Origin: Treponema denticola | Lineage (GTDB): Bacteria; Spirochaetota; Spirochaetia; Treponematales; Treponemataceae | Assembly (NCBI RefSeq): GCF_024181405.1 | Contig: NZ_CP051302.1 | Span: 1,364,001 to 1,428,000, forward strand | Direction: 5' to 3' | Length of the DNA stretch: 64,000 nt | In this document: in pieces, positions 53,776 through 63,613 of the stretch | How positions within the stretch are numbered: position 1 is the first letter of the stretch | Layout: every line of letters begins with the position of its first letter | The notes under the pieces: model-generated | Seen by the model: only the letters and a program-made list of their open reading frames with translations | Database searches by the model: none | Told to the model about the DNA's origin: nothing | Translations under genes and position numbers: made by a program

Positions 53776-56700
53776 ATGATTTTTTTTAAATTCGGTTTAA
53801 AAGCGAAAGTTTTTTTTGTTTTATGCTTTTTTATGATAGGATCGGCGGTTTTTGCCTATGATCCCATGCCCGGAGGGGAAGAAAAGCCGGCGCTGCAATC
53901 CCCCTCGGTTGCCGGAGGACAGGCCTCTGTTACAGGCGGCCCTTTCGGGGACACGGTGCCGGGCAGCCTTGCCGTAAACCCTGCTTTAGGCGGGGCCGAA
54001 CAAAGGCCTATTCTCGATGTTTCCTACTTTTTACTTGCAGGCCTTAGCGAAGAAAAAGGCTTGGGGCATGCAGCCAATGCAGGAGTCCTCTACCCCTTTA
54101 GATGGGGAAACCTTGCAGGAAGCCTTCACTTTTTAAATTCGGAATTTGATTCCTTAAAACTTGGAACAATGGGAGGCTTACGCTTTTCATATTCAAAGGA
54201 TTTAACCGATAAACTTTTAGTAGGAGCCGGAGCCTATGCCGACTTTGGAAAGGACTGGGGACTCGGGCTCGATATCGGGGCTCTTTATATGTTCGGAGAC
54301 CTCGGATTTTTAAAGAACTCTAAGCTGGGCGTTTCGATAACGGGACTAGGCAAAACCTATAACCCAAAGTCAACAGGCATAAAGGGCGGTTCTTCAAGCG
54401 GCAGCCCTGCAATACTCACTCCGAGGGTAGGCTTTGCTTCAACCTTGGTAGATATTGACGGCTTCCAACTCGGAATGCACGCAGACCTCTCGGCTCCCTT
54501 TTTCCAAAATCTTATTTTTAATACGGGACTTCACATGCTCATGGCAGATATGATATCCTTTAAAACAGGCTTTGCCATCAACACGGTCGAAGCAATTCAT
54601 AAAAAACAGACATTTATCCCCTCCTTCAACATAGGAGTAAATATAAAGATTAAATCTAAAGGATCAAACGATTCATTTTTAAAGAAAAACGGCTGGGAAG
54701 AAAACGAAATCCGTCCCGAGTTTGCAGCAAAACCATTCCATAACGGAATTTGGGCATTCGGCGGAGGCGTAAATGTTCACTTCGGTTTAAAAGACAACGA
54801 AGGGCCTAAAATCCAAGCCGGAATGCCCGAAAACGGTACGCTGTACTTTTCTCCCAATAATGACGGAGAAAACGATGCAATGGAAATCCCCTTAAAAATT
54901 ACCGACAAAAGATATATAACGGCTTGGAGCTGCGAAATAAAGGATGAAAAAGGAAACACTGTCCGCACAATTTCTAACAAAACTCCTTTACGCGAAATGA
55001 AAGACGCAGCCTCATTTTTTAAACTCTTAGGAAAATCCAAAGAAGGAGTTGAAGTGCCCGATACCCTCCGCTGGGATGGACGCACCGATTCGGGAGAAAT
55101 AGCCCCCGACGGAAAATACGGCTTTATAATAAGAGCCGAAGACGACAACAAAAATAAATCGGAATCTCAAGTTTACACAGCCTATGTGGATAAAACTCCT
55201 CCCGCTCTTACATTTAATAAACCTCAAAACCAAGAAGCCCTCATCTTCAGTCCTGACGGGGACGGAAACAAAGACGTCTTTGTTTTCGACAACACGGGTT
55301 CAAATGAAGACCTTTGGACGGCAAGCATAAGCGATGCCCAAGGCAAGGCCGTAAAAAAAATAGAGGTTAAAAATAATGAACTTTCTCCTTTAAGCTGGGA
55401 CGGAAAAGACGATTCTGGTATTTTTGTACCTGACGGAGTTTACAGCTATAAAATCGAGTCTATCGACAGGGCAAAAAATAAAACAGTATCAAGCCTTTCA
55501 AACATCATTGTAGATACCTACAAGCCCTCGATCAACATAAATATAGATAAAAACGCCTTTTCACCGATCAACAGCTCAAACAATAAGATAAACTTTATTC
55601 CTTCAATTCCGATTACCAAGGGGCTTGAAGAATGGAAGATTGAAGTAAAAAATCAAACAGGTGCAACCGTAAAAACATATACGGGAAGCCCATCAAAGAT
55701 AGAAACCAAAAGTTTTGACGGAAAGGACGAAGCAGGAAAGCTCTTGCCTGAGGGTACATACAAGGCCTTTATTTCCGCAAGGTATATAAACGGACATAAG
55801 CCTTCAACTCAAACGCCCTCTTTTAACTTGGACATTACACCGCCCAAGGCTGAAGCAAGTACGAACCAAAAACTATTTTCTCCCGACGGCGACGGAGAAC
55901 TGGACAGCATTATCTTTACTCACAAGGAAGAAAAACCCGGCAGATGGACGGCGGAAATCTATAAGGCCTCAAGCGGAAATACAATCAGCGGAACACCTAT
56001 TTTTACAAGCAGCCTTGGGGACAAGCTGCCGCCTCAATTTGAATGGAACGGAAGAAAGTCCGACGGCAGTTTTGCCGAAGACGGTAAGTACATCTATGTA
56101 TTAAGGGGAATTGATGAGGCTCAAAACGAAGCTCTCTCGAATACCGTGCTTGTAGAGCTCAATACCGAAAAAGCGGATATCATTCTCCAATCAAATTATA
56201 CGGCCTTTTCTCCCAATAATGACGGGGTAAAGGACAGCATGGAATTCTATCCTGTAGTAAAATCAAAAACGGCTGTCAGCTCATTTACTCTTAACATTAA
56301 GGACTCAAAGGGCAAGCTTGTTAAGGCCTACAAGGGCAATACTCCTCCAAAGAAAATAACTTGGGATGGAGAACTTGATAAAATTTCATCTTCAGAAAAA
56401 AATGGAACGGCTCCTGACGGCGTTCCTGACGGAATATACTCTGCAGAATTTGAAGTAGAGCTTGCAAACAAAAACAAGGCAAAATCCGTTATTTCATCGA
56501 TAACGATAGACACCGTTTATCCTGAAATTCAAATTTCCGCTCCATATCTGGCCTTTTCTCCTGTTGAAGGAAACAACAAGCCGAACCTTCCCATAGATCA
56601 AATATCTTCTTCCGAAAAAGAATGGGTGGGACGCTTTGTCGATTCCAAAAACAAAACGGTAAAAACCTTAAAATGGAAAGATAAGGCCGATAAGTTTATC

Positions 56701-57882
56701 TGGGCAGCAGATGACGATACGGGCAATAAGGCCTCTGATGAAAAATATACCTATGTCGTAGAGGCTGAAGACGAAGCAGGAAACAAAACCGTCCAAAAAC
56801 TTGAAGGCATAATCGTAGACCGCCGTCAAGCCAAGGGCTATATAACCACCGAACACAAGGTATTTTCTCCTACAGGTAACGGAATAAAGGATGTTCAAAA
56901 TATTTCGGTGCTTACAAACATTGATGCCGAAATAGACAACTGGAATATTCAGATTTCGGATGTGGAAAGCGGCAAGGTTTTTGCCGAATGGACTTCCAAA
57001 AAGGACGGAAATCTGCCTAAAAAACTTGTATGGGACGGCAAGAGCGGAAACTCAAAGGCTCCCGACGGCAGGTATATGGCAACTATGTACATCGAGTATA
57101 AAAAAGGCGATATAGTAACGGCTTTTACGGAAGATTTCATCCTTTCAACTCAGGCGCCTAAGATCGGCGTAAGCACAAAGCCTAAATATTTCAGCCCCGA
57201 TAATGACGGAACCGATGATGACCTCTACATAAGCCTAAAAGCCGATTCAAAGGCCGGCATCGACAACTGGAAGTTTGAAATCACCGAACCGGAAGAAAAC
57301 GGCGGAAAGCTTTTCTGGAAAACCGGCGGAAAAGAAAAAATAACTAATGAACTTATCTGGGACGGCCGCTCTCTTTCAGGAGAAACGGTACAGTCGGCAA
57401 CGGATTATCCTTTTACCTTTACGGTCACCGACAAGGTAGGCCTCACCTCGGTTTACAGGGGCTACATCCCGGTAGATATTCTTGTCATCAGGGACGGGGA
57501 TAAACTTAAAATAGCCGTACCTTCGATTATTTTTAGGGCAAATGCAGCAGACTTTAATGGGTTAGATCAGCCCATAGTCGATAAGAACAATAACATCTTA
57601 AAGCGTATAGCCGTTATCCTAAATAAATTCCCGGAATATCAGGTTCAGGTAGAAGGACATGCCAATACTACGACAGGTACCGAAAAAGAAGAAACAACAG
57701 CCCTCCTCCCCTTATCAAAACAAAGGGCAGAGGCAGTCCGCCAATTCCTTATAAAGGAAGGCGTTAGAAGTACGCGTCTTTCTTCGGTCGGAATGGGAAG
57801 CTCCAAGCCCGTTGCCTCCTTTAACGACAGGGACAATTGGTGGAAAAACCGCCGAGTAGAATTTATTTTGATTAAGCAGTAA
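53776..57882 (+). CDS. Giant outer-membrane protein: barrel, Ig-like repeats and OmpA domain
   Basis: The ATG at 53776 with AAAGGAG gives 1368 residues. After a signal peptide (IGSAVFAY), residues 35-340 look like a PorV/UPF0164-like membrane domain (GSLAVNPALGGAEQRPILDVSY). Residues 355-1225 carry about eight Ig-like repeats of the FlgD/CHU type, each with FSPDGDG or FSPNNDG, an internal tryptophan, WDGK and DGxY. The last 125 residues are an OmpA domain (VEGHANTTTG, SKQRAEAVRQFL, WWKNRRVEFILI). It would link the outer membrane to peptidoglycan. The FSPDGDG acid clusters probably bind calcium. Confidence 0.85.
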   Translation: MIFFKFGLKAKVFFVLCFFMIGSAVFAYDPMPGGEEKPALQSPSVAGGQASVTGGPFGDTVPGSLAVNPALGGAEQRPILDVSYFLLAGLSEEKGLGHAANAGVLYPFRWGNLAGSLHFLNSEFDSLKLGTMGGLRFSYSKDLTDKLLVGAGAYADFGKDWGLGLDIGALYMFGDLGFLKNSKLGVSITGLGKTYNPKSTGIKGGSSSGSPAILTPRVGFASTLVDIDGFQLGMHADLSAPFFQNLIFNTGLHMLMADMISFKTGFAINTVEAIHKKQTFIPSFNIGVNIKIKSKGSNDSFLKKNGWEENEIRPEFAAKPFHNGIWAFGGGVNVHFGLKDNEGPKIQAGMPENGTLYFSPNNDGENDAMEIPLKITDKRYITAWSCEIKDEKGNTVRTISNKTPLREMKDAASFFKLLGKSKEGVEVPDTLRWDGRTDSGEIAPDGKYGFIIRAEDDNKNKSESQVYTAYVDKTPPALTFNKPQNQEALIFSPDGDGNKDVFVFDNTGSNEDLWTASISDAQGKAVKKIEVKNNELSPLSWDGKDDSGIFVPDGVYSYKIESIDRAKNKTVSSLSNIIVDTYKPSININIDKNAFSPINSSNNKINFIPSIPITKGLEEWKIEVKNQTGATVKTYTGSPSKIETKSFDGKDEAGKLLPEGTYKAFISARYINGHKPSTQTPSFNLDITPPKAEASTNQKLFSPDGDGELDSIIFTHKEEKPGRWTAEIYKASSGNTISGTPIFTSSLGDKLPPQFEWNGRKSDGSFAEDGKYIYVLRGIDEAQNEALSNTVLVELNTEKADIILQSNYTAFSPNNDGVKDSMEFYPVVKSKTAVSSFTLNIKDSKGKLVKAYKGNTPPKKITWDGELDKISSSEKNGTAPDGVPDGIYSAEFEVELANKNKAKSVISSITIDTVYPEIQISAPYLAFSPVEGNNKPNLPIDQISSSEKEWVGRFVDSKNKTVKTLKWKDKADKFIWAADDDTGNKASDEKYTYVVEAEDEAGNKTVQKLEGIIVDRRQAKGYITTEHKVFSPTGNGIKDVQNISVLTNIDAEIDNWNIQISDVESGKVFAEWTSKKDGNLPKKLVWDGKSGNSKAPDGRYMATMYIEYKKGDIVTAFTEDFILSTQAPKIGVSTKPKYFSPDNDGTDDDLYISLKADSKAGIDNWKFEITEPEENGGKLFWKTGGKEKITNELIWDGRSLSGETVQSATDYPFTFTVTDKVGLTSVYRGYIPVDILVIRDGDKLKIAVPSIIFRANAADFNGLDQPIVDKNNNILKRIAVILNKFPEYQVQVEGHANTTTGTEKEETTALLPLSKQRAEAVRQFLIKEGVRSTRLSSVGMGSSKPVASFNDRDNWWKNRRVEFILIKQ

Positions 57883-57888
57883 AACAAT

Positions 57889-57948
57889 AAGGCTGTTCCC
57901 CATACGGAATCCCACAAGGGGCTCCCATAAGGGCGGACAGCCTTTTTT
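57889..57948 (+). terminator. Intrinsic terminator of the giant OmpA gene
   Basis: Outer stem AAGGCTGT/ACAGCCTT (57889-57896/57937-57944) followed by a T-run. Confidence 0.75.
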
Positions 57949-57976
57949 AGTGCAAAAATTTTTTAAAAAAACTACA

Positions 57977-58900
57977 CTATTTTACCAAAAAACAAGAACA
58001 GCAGTTTTGATAAATTTGTTCCGCCAAAGCTTCCATGGATTTATCTAAAATTTCGGAAACGGCGGCATAGGTGTATTCTATTAAAAGAGGAGTATTTATC
58101 TTTCCTCTAAAAGGAACGGGGGCTAAATAGGGGGCATCCGTTTCAAGCAGGAGCTTATCGGCAGGCACAGCTCTCACAAGCTCTGCGATCCTATCCTTAT
58201 CGGCCTGCTTTTTAGCATAGGTTATGTTTCCGGGAAAGGAAATATACCAGCCCCTTTCCAAAAAGGAATATGCCTCTTTAAGCCCGTAAGAATAGCAGTG
58301 GATTATCCCCTTGTGATAGCCTACCTCATCAATACATTTTAGGGTATCTTCATAAGCATCCCTTGAATGAACGATTACGGAAAGATTTTTTTCTTTTGCA
58401 ATTTTTAACTGCTCTTTAAAAAGAATCTCCTCCCCTTCTATATCGCTTGTGCCTTTTTCTTCGGAATTTAAATCCCCGCCCCTTTTTTCGGCAGCAGGGC
58501 CGTTCCAATAACGGTCAAGCCCGCATTCCCCAAGGCCGCAATAACAGGGCTTACCCGGATTAGTCTTTTCCGCTTCGGCTTTTTGTAAAAAAAGAGTATC
58601 GATATCGGTTTTTAGGGCAGCAAGAGCCTTTTCGGGCTCGGCAATGCTTTCGGCATGGGGCCAAAGACCCGCCGCAAAATGCATAAAATCGGGCAAGGCT
58701 AAAAGTCCTGGCTTTTGACCTTCCATTTTTTCTTCAAAAACATCCGAAATAAATTTTTGTCTTTCTTTTAAATCTCCGGGTTGAGTACCTATATCCATGG
58801 CAAACCTGAATTTACGTTCCATCATTGTATGTAAAAATGAAGCATCGCCTTCATTTCGTTTAAAAATCATAAAAAAATGTGCATGAGAATCGGAAAACAT
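57977..58900 (-). CDS. tatD: TatD-family metal-dependent deoxyribonuclease
   Basis: This 307-residue TIM-barrel hydrolase starts at the ATG at 58900 with AAAGGTGG upstream; a GTG nine bases earlier is less likely. Metal ligands are seen in DSHAHF, GLGECGLDRYW (Glu), VIHS-type VIVHSRDAY (His), IIHCYS and LLETDAPYLAPVPFRGK (Asp). A charged insertion near 130-160 is unusual. TatD enzymes are Mg-dependent 3'-5' exonucleases and peptidyl-amino-acid deacylases in some lineages. Confidence 0.92.
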   Translation of the reverse strand: MFSDSHAHFFMIFKRNEGDASFLHTMMERKFRFAMDIGTQPGDLKERQKFISDVFEEKMEGQKPGLLALPDFMHFAAGLWPHAESIAEPEKALAALKTDIDTLFLQKAEAEKTNPGKPCYCGLGECGLDRYWNGPAAEKRGGDLNSEEKGTSDIEGEEILFKEQLKIAKEKNLSVIVHSRDAYEDTLKCIDEVGYHKGIIHCYSYGLKEAYSFLERGWYISFPGNITYAKKQADKDRIAELVRAVPADKLLLETDAPYLAPVPFRGKINTPLLIEYTYAAVSEILDKSMEALAEQIYQNCCSCFLVK

Positions 58901-58939
58901 CTTGACCACCTTTAAAATTTATGATAGTATACCACATCC

Positions 58940-59023
58940 GCTGAAGTGGTGGAATAGGTAGACACTAGGGACTTAAAATCCCTTGGCAGTAATGCCGTAC
59001 GGGTTCAATTCCCGTCTTCAGCA
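58940..59023 (+). tRNA. tRNA-Leu (anticodon UAA)
   Basis: It is 84 bases with a long variable arm, as for type II tRNAs. The acceptor GCTGAAG pairs with CTTCAGC (59016-59022); the anticodon stem AGGGA/TCCCT encloses CTTAAAA, giving anticodon TAA; the T loop GGTTCAATTCC is present. The 3' CCA is not encoded. Confidence 0.97.
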
Positions 59024-59025
59024 CA

Positions 59026-59060
59026 AAAGCCTTAAACTTAATCGGTTTAAGGCTTTTTTT
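59026..59060 (+). terminator. Intrinsic terminator of tRNA-Leu
   Basis: A 12-bp stem (59026-59037/59045-59056) is followed by a run of T, immediately after the tRNA. Confidence 0.9.
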
Positions 59061-59122
59061 CTAATCTTCTTTTTTTTTATTCCGATACTGAATATATAAG
59101 ATTTTAATTCGGGAGGAATTAA

Positions 59123-59908
59123 ATGAAAAAAGCAATCCTTATGTTAATTTTGTCCTTATCCTTTATGCACTTTTTAGCTGCACAGGGAGAAATTATAAGC
59201 GAGGAAACTTATGCTTCGTACTACGGGGAAGCCTTTAACGGAAGGCCGACCGCAAACGGAGAAATATTCGATATGAATGCTTACACTGCGGCTCATAAAA
59301 CTCTTCCGTTCGGAACTCTTGTTGAAGTTACCAACCTAGAGAACGGAAGAAAGGTCATCGTAAGAATAAATGATAGAGGCCCCTTTGTCGGTAACCGCGA
59401 AATAGATGTTTCGAAGGCTGCCGCCGCTGCCTTGGATATGCTATCCTATGGAGTTGTAAGGGTAAGCCTAAGAAGGATAGATCCTAACAATATGGGTTCT
59501 TTTACAAGTACCGAAACGTCAGAAAGGCCTGTCAATCAGGAAAAGACTCCCGTAAAAACGGAAGAAACAAGCAGCAGAGCAAAGGACTTGGTAAAAACAA
59601 AAGAGCAGGATTTCCAAGCTTTAACCGACAGCACAAAAAATAAAAGCCTTGTTTATACGCCTGCCAAGGCTTCGGAAACAGAGGGTGTTTTATGGAGAAT
59701 TCAGCTGGGTTCATTTAAGCGTGAAGAAAATGCCCTAAGGCTTGTCATAAAATTAAGAAAGATAGGTTTTGAACCCGCCTATGAAAAAACGGAAACCACT
59801 ACAAGAGTTGTTTTATACGGTATTAGACCTCATGAACTTGAAAAAGTAAAAAGGGTTCTTGAGTTAAACTCTTTTAATGATTATGTCTTACGCCAAGAAA
59901 GTTGGTAA
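59123..59908 (+). CDS. rlpA: RlpA-like lytic transglycosylase with SPOR domain
   Basis: This 261-residue exported protein has a signal peptide ending MHFLAAQG. Residues 28-115 form the double-psi beta-barrel of Rlp[35 protein letters not shown] and [17 protein letters not shown], with the catalytic aspartate in NDRGPF. A polar linker of 70 residues leads to a SPOR domain (about 190-258, [17 protein letters not shown]), which binds denuded septal glycan. It therefore acts at division sites or on glycan ends. GGAGG precedes the ATG. Confidence 0.93.
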   Translation: MKKAILMLILSLSFMHFLAAQGEIISEETYASYYGEAFNGRPTANGEIFDMNAYTAAHKTLPFGTLVEVTNLENGRKVIVRINDRGPFVGNREIDVSKAAAAALDMLSYGVVRVSLRRIDPNNMGSFTSTETSERPVNQEKTPVKTEETSSRAKDLVKTKEQDFQALTDSTKNKSLVYTPAKASETEGVLWRIQLGSFKREENALRLVIKLRKIGFEPAYEKTETTTRVVLYGIRPHELEKVKRVLELNSFNDYVLRQESW

Positions 59909-59935
59909 AACATAGAACCTCCTAAAATAATTTTT

Positions 59936-59968
59936 CCCAAGCTTCCATAGGGGGAGCTTGGGTTTTTT
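59936..59968 (+). terminator. Intrinsic terminator of rlpA
   Basis: CCCAAGCT/AGCTTGGG (59936-59943/59955-59962) followed by TTTTTT. Confidence 0.85.
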
Positions 59969-59989
59969 ATTTAAAATTATCTGAAAAAT

Positions 59990-60988
59990 CTATTTTACTA
60001 TATGAAATATAAAGCCTAAATTGATACGGGTAGAATATAAGGCAGCACCAACCGCACCGGTAGATGAGCTGCTTTTCAATATTCCTGATTTTAAATAATA
60101 AGTAAAAAGCTTTCCATGGTAGGCCGTAATAGAGGTGTAATCAATGGAAGAAAAAAAAGAAAAATGCTTTGAAAGTCTTTTTTCAGCCGAAAGGTATAAA
60201 TAAAAAGACAGATTTTTCTTTTTAAAAACATCTACAAATTTTAAGCCGCCATCCTCTCTTTTATAATGGAAATCCTCTGCAAACCCAATAGCACTCGGGC
60301 AAAGCTGAGTAGATAAATCAATCTTCCAATCCCTTGGAAGCTCAAATCTAAATAGAACTCCTACACTTGGCAAAATAAAGCTTTGTTTATAACTTATTCC
60401 GAGTCCTGCAACAGGAATAGTAGGAGTATCCGGTAAAACAGGACTTGGAGGATTTGTATCGGGAGGATACTTGATGTAACCGTCCATGGCATCCCACGCA
60501 TTTAAAATATACCTTATTCCTATGGATGGAGCACAAGAGACTCTTATTTTTTTATCCGAAGGGGTTTTATACTCAACAAGAAGTTTCATAAAGCCGATAT
60601 TTAGATTTAAATCCAAGCCCTTTTTAACATAGGCCTTATGCTCCGAAAAATGGGTCAGCATTGAAGAATCATAGGGATTAAGATAGTCATAATCAAAAAT
60701 TTGTCCCGAATATGCGGGGATTATAAATGAAGAAATAAAAGAAAAGTACAATCCGTTTTTAAGCTTAAACTCGGTATCGGCAGTAAGGCCTCCGGCAGGC
60801 AAAAGAGGCCAATCAAGCTTGCTTCTAATATGTGAGTCAGTGCTAAAGACATACTCGAATCCCGAACCTGCTATAAGCGACGGAGAAACAGAAAAACTAA
60901 ATGAAGTTTTTCCTTCTTCGGATGAGATAGAGTGAGCACTTATAAAAAGAAAAATAAGGATAATGATCCGCCTATCAAAACCGCTCAT
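59990..60988 (-). CDS. Omptin-like outer-membrane protease
   Basis: This 332-residue protein has a signal peptide (IIILIFLFISAHSISS) and a barrel-like pattern ending FIFHIVK. It aligns by eye to OmpT: GQIFDYDYLNPYD and THFSEHKAY match the EDQDWM and DHSNHP region, giving the catalytic D-x-D pair Asp99 and Asp101. AGLGISYKQSFILPSVGV matches IGYKQRFKMPYIGL, and EDFHYKRE gives the D-x-H pair Asp239 and His241. Both active-site pairs are therefore kept. Omptins cleave exposed peptides between basic residues and need lipid contacts. An inserted proline-rich loop (residues 175-193) is unusual. Confidence 0.78.
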   Translation of the reverse strand: MSGFDRRIIILIFLFISAHSISSEEGKTSFSFSVSPSLIAGSGFEYVFSTDSHIRSKLDWPLLPAGGLTADTEFKLKNGLYFSFISSFIIPAYSGQIFDYDYLNPYDSSMLTHFSEHKAYVKKGLDLNLNIGFMKLLVEYKTPSDKKIRVSCAPSIGIRYILNAWDAMDGYIKYPPDTNPPSPVLPDTPTIPVAGLGISYKQSFILPSVGVLFRFELPRDWKIDLSTQLCPSAIGFAEDFHYKREDGGLKFVDVFKKKNLSFYLYLSAEKRLSKHFSFFSSIDYTSITAYHGKLFTYYLKSGILKSSSSTGAVGAALYSTRINLGFIFHIVK

Positions 60989-61109
60989 ACTAAGATTAGT
61001 TTAGTTGGTCTTAAAGTTTATGTCAAGTATTGCTAAAGCTGTTGGCAAAGAAAAATATTTGTGATAAAATAAAATTGCATATGATAAATTTTGATTGGAG
61101 CTATATAAA

Positions 61110-62267
61110 ATGAAAATTGGAATTTTTACCGATTGTTATTATCCTCAAATAAACGGAGTTGTAACCTCTACGATGAACTTACAAAAAGAGCTGGAAAAGC
61201 TTAACCATGAAGTTTATATAATCACAACCACATTTCCCAATTTTAAGGATGAGGATGAAAAACATATTATCCGTATTCCTTCAATCCCTTTCTTTAAATG
61301 GTCCGAATTCAGAATAGGATTATTTTTAAAACATACAAAGGCATACAATAAAGTAAAGGCTTTAAATTTCGATATAGTACATACTCAAACGGAATTTTCT
61401 ATGGGCAACTTCGGTACTTTCATTGCAAAAGATCTAAATATTCCCTGCATACACACATATCATACTGTCTATGAAGAATATACCCACTATATTTCCAATT
61501 TCGGCAAAAGCCCTTTAAAAAAAGTAGTAAGAAAGCTCTCAAAACGTTATATTGCCCATTTTTCAGGAGTTATAGCACCCACAGAAAAAACAAGGGACCT
61601 TCTCATAAGTTATGGAGTAAAGAATAAAATTTATGTAGTACCTACAGGAATAAATCTTGAGAAATTTAAAAAAGATATTCCCGATGCCGAAACGAATAGC
61701 TTACTAAAATCTTTTAACATAAAAAAAGATTCATTTAAACTTATATTTTTAGGTAGAATATCAAAAGAAAAAAATATTGAAACTTTAATTAATATAATGC
61801 CGAAAATAGTAAGCGAAAATAACAATATCCAACTTATCATTGTAGGTGACGGGCCTGATAGGTTAGAGCTTGAAGAAAGGGTAAGATACTTAGATTTACA
61901 AGATAATGTAATATTTACAAATAGAATCCCAAACGACAAGGTTCCTATATATTACAAAGCTGCCGATTTATTTATAAGCCCATCAAAAACTGAAACACAG
62001 GGCCTGACTATTCTAGAAGCAATGGCCGCAGGAGTTCCCGTTTTGGTATATGACGACACAAATATCAAAGGACTCGTCTTGCACAAAAAGACAGGCTTAT
62101 TATTTAAGGAAAACGATGAACTTTTGGACAACATTAAATTCGCATTAAACAACAAAGAAGAAATTCAAAGTTATGCAAAAGAAGCATTTAAGATAGCCGA
62201 GGACTTTTCGTCTGCCAATTTTGCAAAAAAAGTAGAAAAAATTTATAAAGAATTAATAAATCAATAG
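61110..62267 (+). CDS. GT4-family glycosyltransferase, diacylglycerol glucosyltransferase-like
   Basis: TTGGAG precedes the ATG at 61110, giving 385 residues. GT4 GT-B motifs are visible: IGIFTDCYYPQINGVVTSTM at the start, HTQTEFSMG and IPCIHTYHTVYEEY, then IFLGRISKEKNIETLI near 215, and KTETQGLTILEAMAAGVPVL with the nucleotide-binding E-x7-E near 300. The N-terminus fits the family that transfers glucose to diacylglycerol at the membrane face. No membrane helices. It lies 57 bases upstream of glgC; both use activated glucose. Confidence 0.87.
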   Translation: MKIGIFTDCYYPQINGVVTSTMNLQKELEKLNHEVYIITTTFPNFKDEDEKHIIRIPSIPFFKWSEFRIGLFLKHTKAYNKVKALNFDIVHTQTEFSMGNFGTFIAKDLNIPCIHTYHTVYEEYTHYISNFGKSPLKKVVRKLSKRYIAHFSGVIAPTEKTRDLLISYGVKNKIYVVPTGINLEKFKKDIPDAETNSLLKSFNIKKDSFKLIFLGRISKEKNIETLINIMPKIVSENNNIQLIIVGDGPDRLELEERVRYLDLQDNVIFTNRIPNDKVPIYYKAADLFISPSKTETQGLTILEAMAAGVPVLVYDDTNIKGLVLHKKTGLLFKENDELLDNIKFALNNKEEIQSYAKEAFKIAEDFSSANFAKKVEKIYKELINQ

Positions 62268-62297
62268 ATTAGTCTGGTAAAATTTTAAAAAGCATTA

Positions 62298-62303
62298 TAT
62301 AAT
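62298..62303 (+). promoter_or_regulatory. Possible -10 element before glgC
   Basis: A perfect TATAAT lies 21 bases before the glgC start; no good -35 is visible, so it is tentative. Confidence 0.35.
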
Positions 62304-62324
62304 ATTAGGCAAGGAGGGATGCCT

Positions 62325-63599
62325 ATGTCAAAAGTTCTTTCCATAATATTGGGAGGCGGAAAAGGAACACGTCTTTATCCGCTTACCATGCATAGATCTA
62401 AACCGGCTGTTCCTTTCGGAGGCAAGCATCGAATTATCGATATACCTCTTTCCAATTGTATAAATTCCGGCTTTAGGAATATTTATATTGTAACACAATT
62501 TAACTCGGCATCTTTGCATATTCACATTGCAAAAGCCTACACTTTTGATACGTTTTCAAACGGATTTGTAGAAATTCTTGCAGCTGAGCAAACTTTCGAC
62601 AATACGGGCTGGTATGAAGGCACGGCCGACTCCATAAGAAAAAACCTTCATCATTTTAGACATCAAAATCCATCTCACTATCTAATCCTTGCAGGCGATC
62701 AACTCTACCGCATGGATTTAAAAAAGTTTTTAAATTTTCATAAAGAATCGGAATCCGATATTACCGTAGCCTGTACTCCGGTCACACGGGAGGATGCATC
62801 AGGTTTCGGTATTATGAAGGTTAATTCGGATTCTTTAATTACCGAATTTATGGAAAAACCGGGAGCCGACAAAAACATAGATGATTGGAAAATTCCCGAA
62901 AACTCCCTTATCAAACCAAATGATCCCAATAAACAATATCTGGCTTCCATGGGTATTTATATTTTCAGTGCGAAAATTATGGAAGAATGTTTGGACAGTG
63001 ATCATACCGATTTCGGAAAAGAAGTAATTCCTGCCGCCATAAACGGAAAATATAAGGTTTCTGCCTTCCCTCATAACGGATATTGGTCCGACATAGGAAC
63101 CATCAAGTCTTTCTATGATGCAACTCTTGATCTGACGGAAATAACACCTAAATTCGACTTTTATGATGCTGAAAGGCCAATATACACCCATAACAGAAAT
63201 CTACCTCCATCAAAGGTAAACTATGCACACTTGAGCAGATCTATCTGCAGCGAAGGCTGTGTCATAACGAATTCCACAATAAATCACTCCGTAATAGGGG
63301 TCAGGTCAATCATAGAAACAGGCAGCTTTGTAGAAGATTCTATCTGCATGGGGGCGGACTATTACGAAACACATGAGGAAAAGGAAACCCGATTAAAAGA
63401 AGGAAGCCCCGGCTTAGGTATAGGAAATCATTGCCGCATACGTTCTGCAATAATAGACAAAAATGTGCGTATAGGAAATAACGTATCCATAGGTATGGAC
63501 CAAACACCTCCCGACGGCGACTACGGTTTCTATCATGTTGTCGATGGAATATACGTTATAGTAAAAAATTCCGTAATACCTGATAATACTTCAATATAA
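62325..63599 (+). CDS. glgC: Glucose-1-phosphate adenylyltransferase
   Basis: GlgC makes ADP-glucose for glycogen synthesis from glucose 1-phosphate and ATP. AGGAGG spaced seven bases from the second ATG (62325) fixes the start, giving 424 residues. The nucleotidyltransferase part has GGGKGTRLYPLT near 10-21, KPAVPFGGKHRIIDI, GTADSIRKNLHHF and LILAGDQLYRMD; the C-terminal left-handed helix domain begins near 290 (SVIGVRSIIETGSFVED). It closes 14 bases from the convergent clpC-like gene end. Confidence 0.94.
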   Translation: MSKVLSIILGGGKGTRLYPLTMHRSKPAVPFGGKHRIIDIPLSNCINSGFRNIYIVTQFNSASLHIHIAKAYTFDTFSNGFVEILAAEQTFDNTGWYEGTADSIRKNLHHFRHQNPSHYLILAGDQLYRMDLKKFLNFHKESESDITVACTPVTREDASGFGIMKVNSDSLITEFMEKPGADKNIDDWKIPENSLIKPNDPNKQYLASMGIYIFSAKIMEECLDSDHTDFGKEVIPAAINGKYKVSAFPHNGYWSDIGTIKSFYDATLDLTEITPKFDFYDAERPIYTHNRNLPPSKVNYAHLSRSICSEGCVITNSTINHSVIGVRSIIETGSFVEDSICMGADYYETHEEKETRLKEGSPGLGIGNHCRIRSAIIDKNVRIGNNVSIGMDQTPPDGDYGFYHVVDGIYVIVKNSVIPDNTSI

Positions 63600-63613
63600 A
63601 AAGTATCGGCGCA

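Noticed and set aside
62275-62280. A -35 box for glgC
   Set aside because: TGGTAA at the right distance matches the consensus poorly, so only the -10 is reported, with low confidence.
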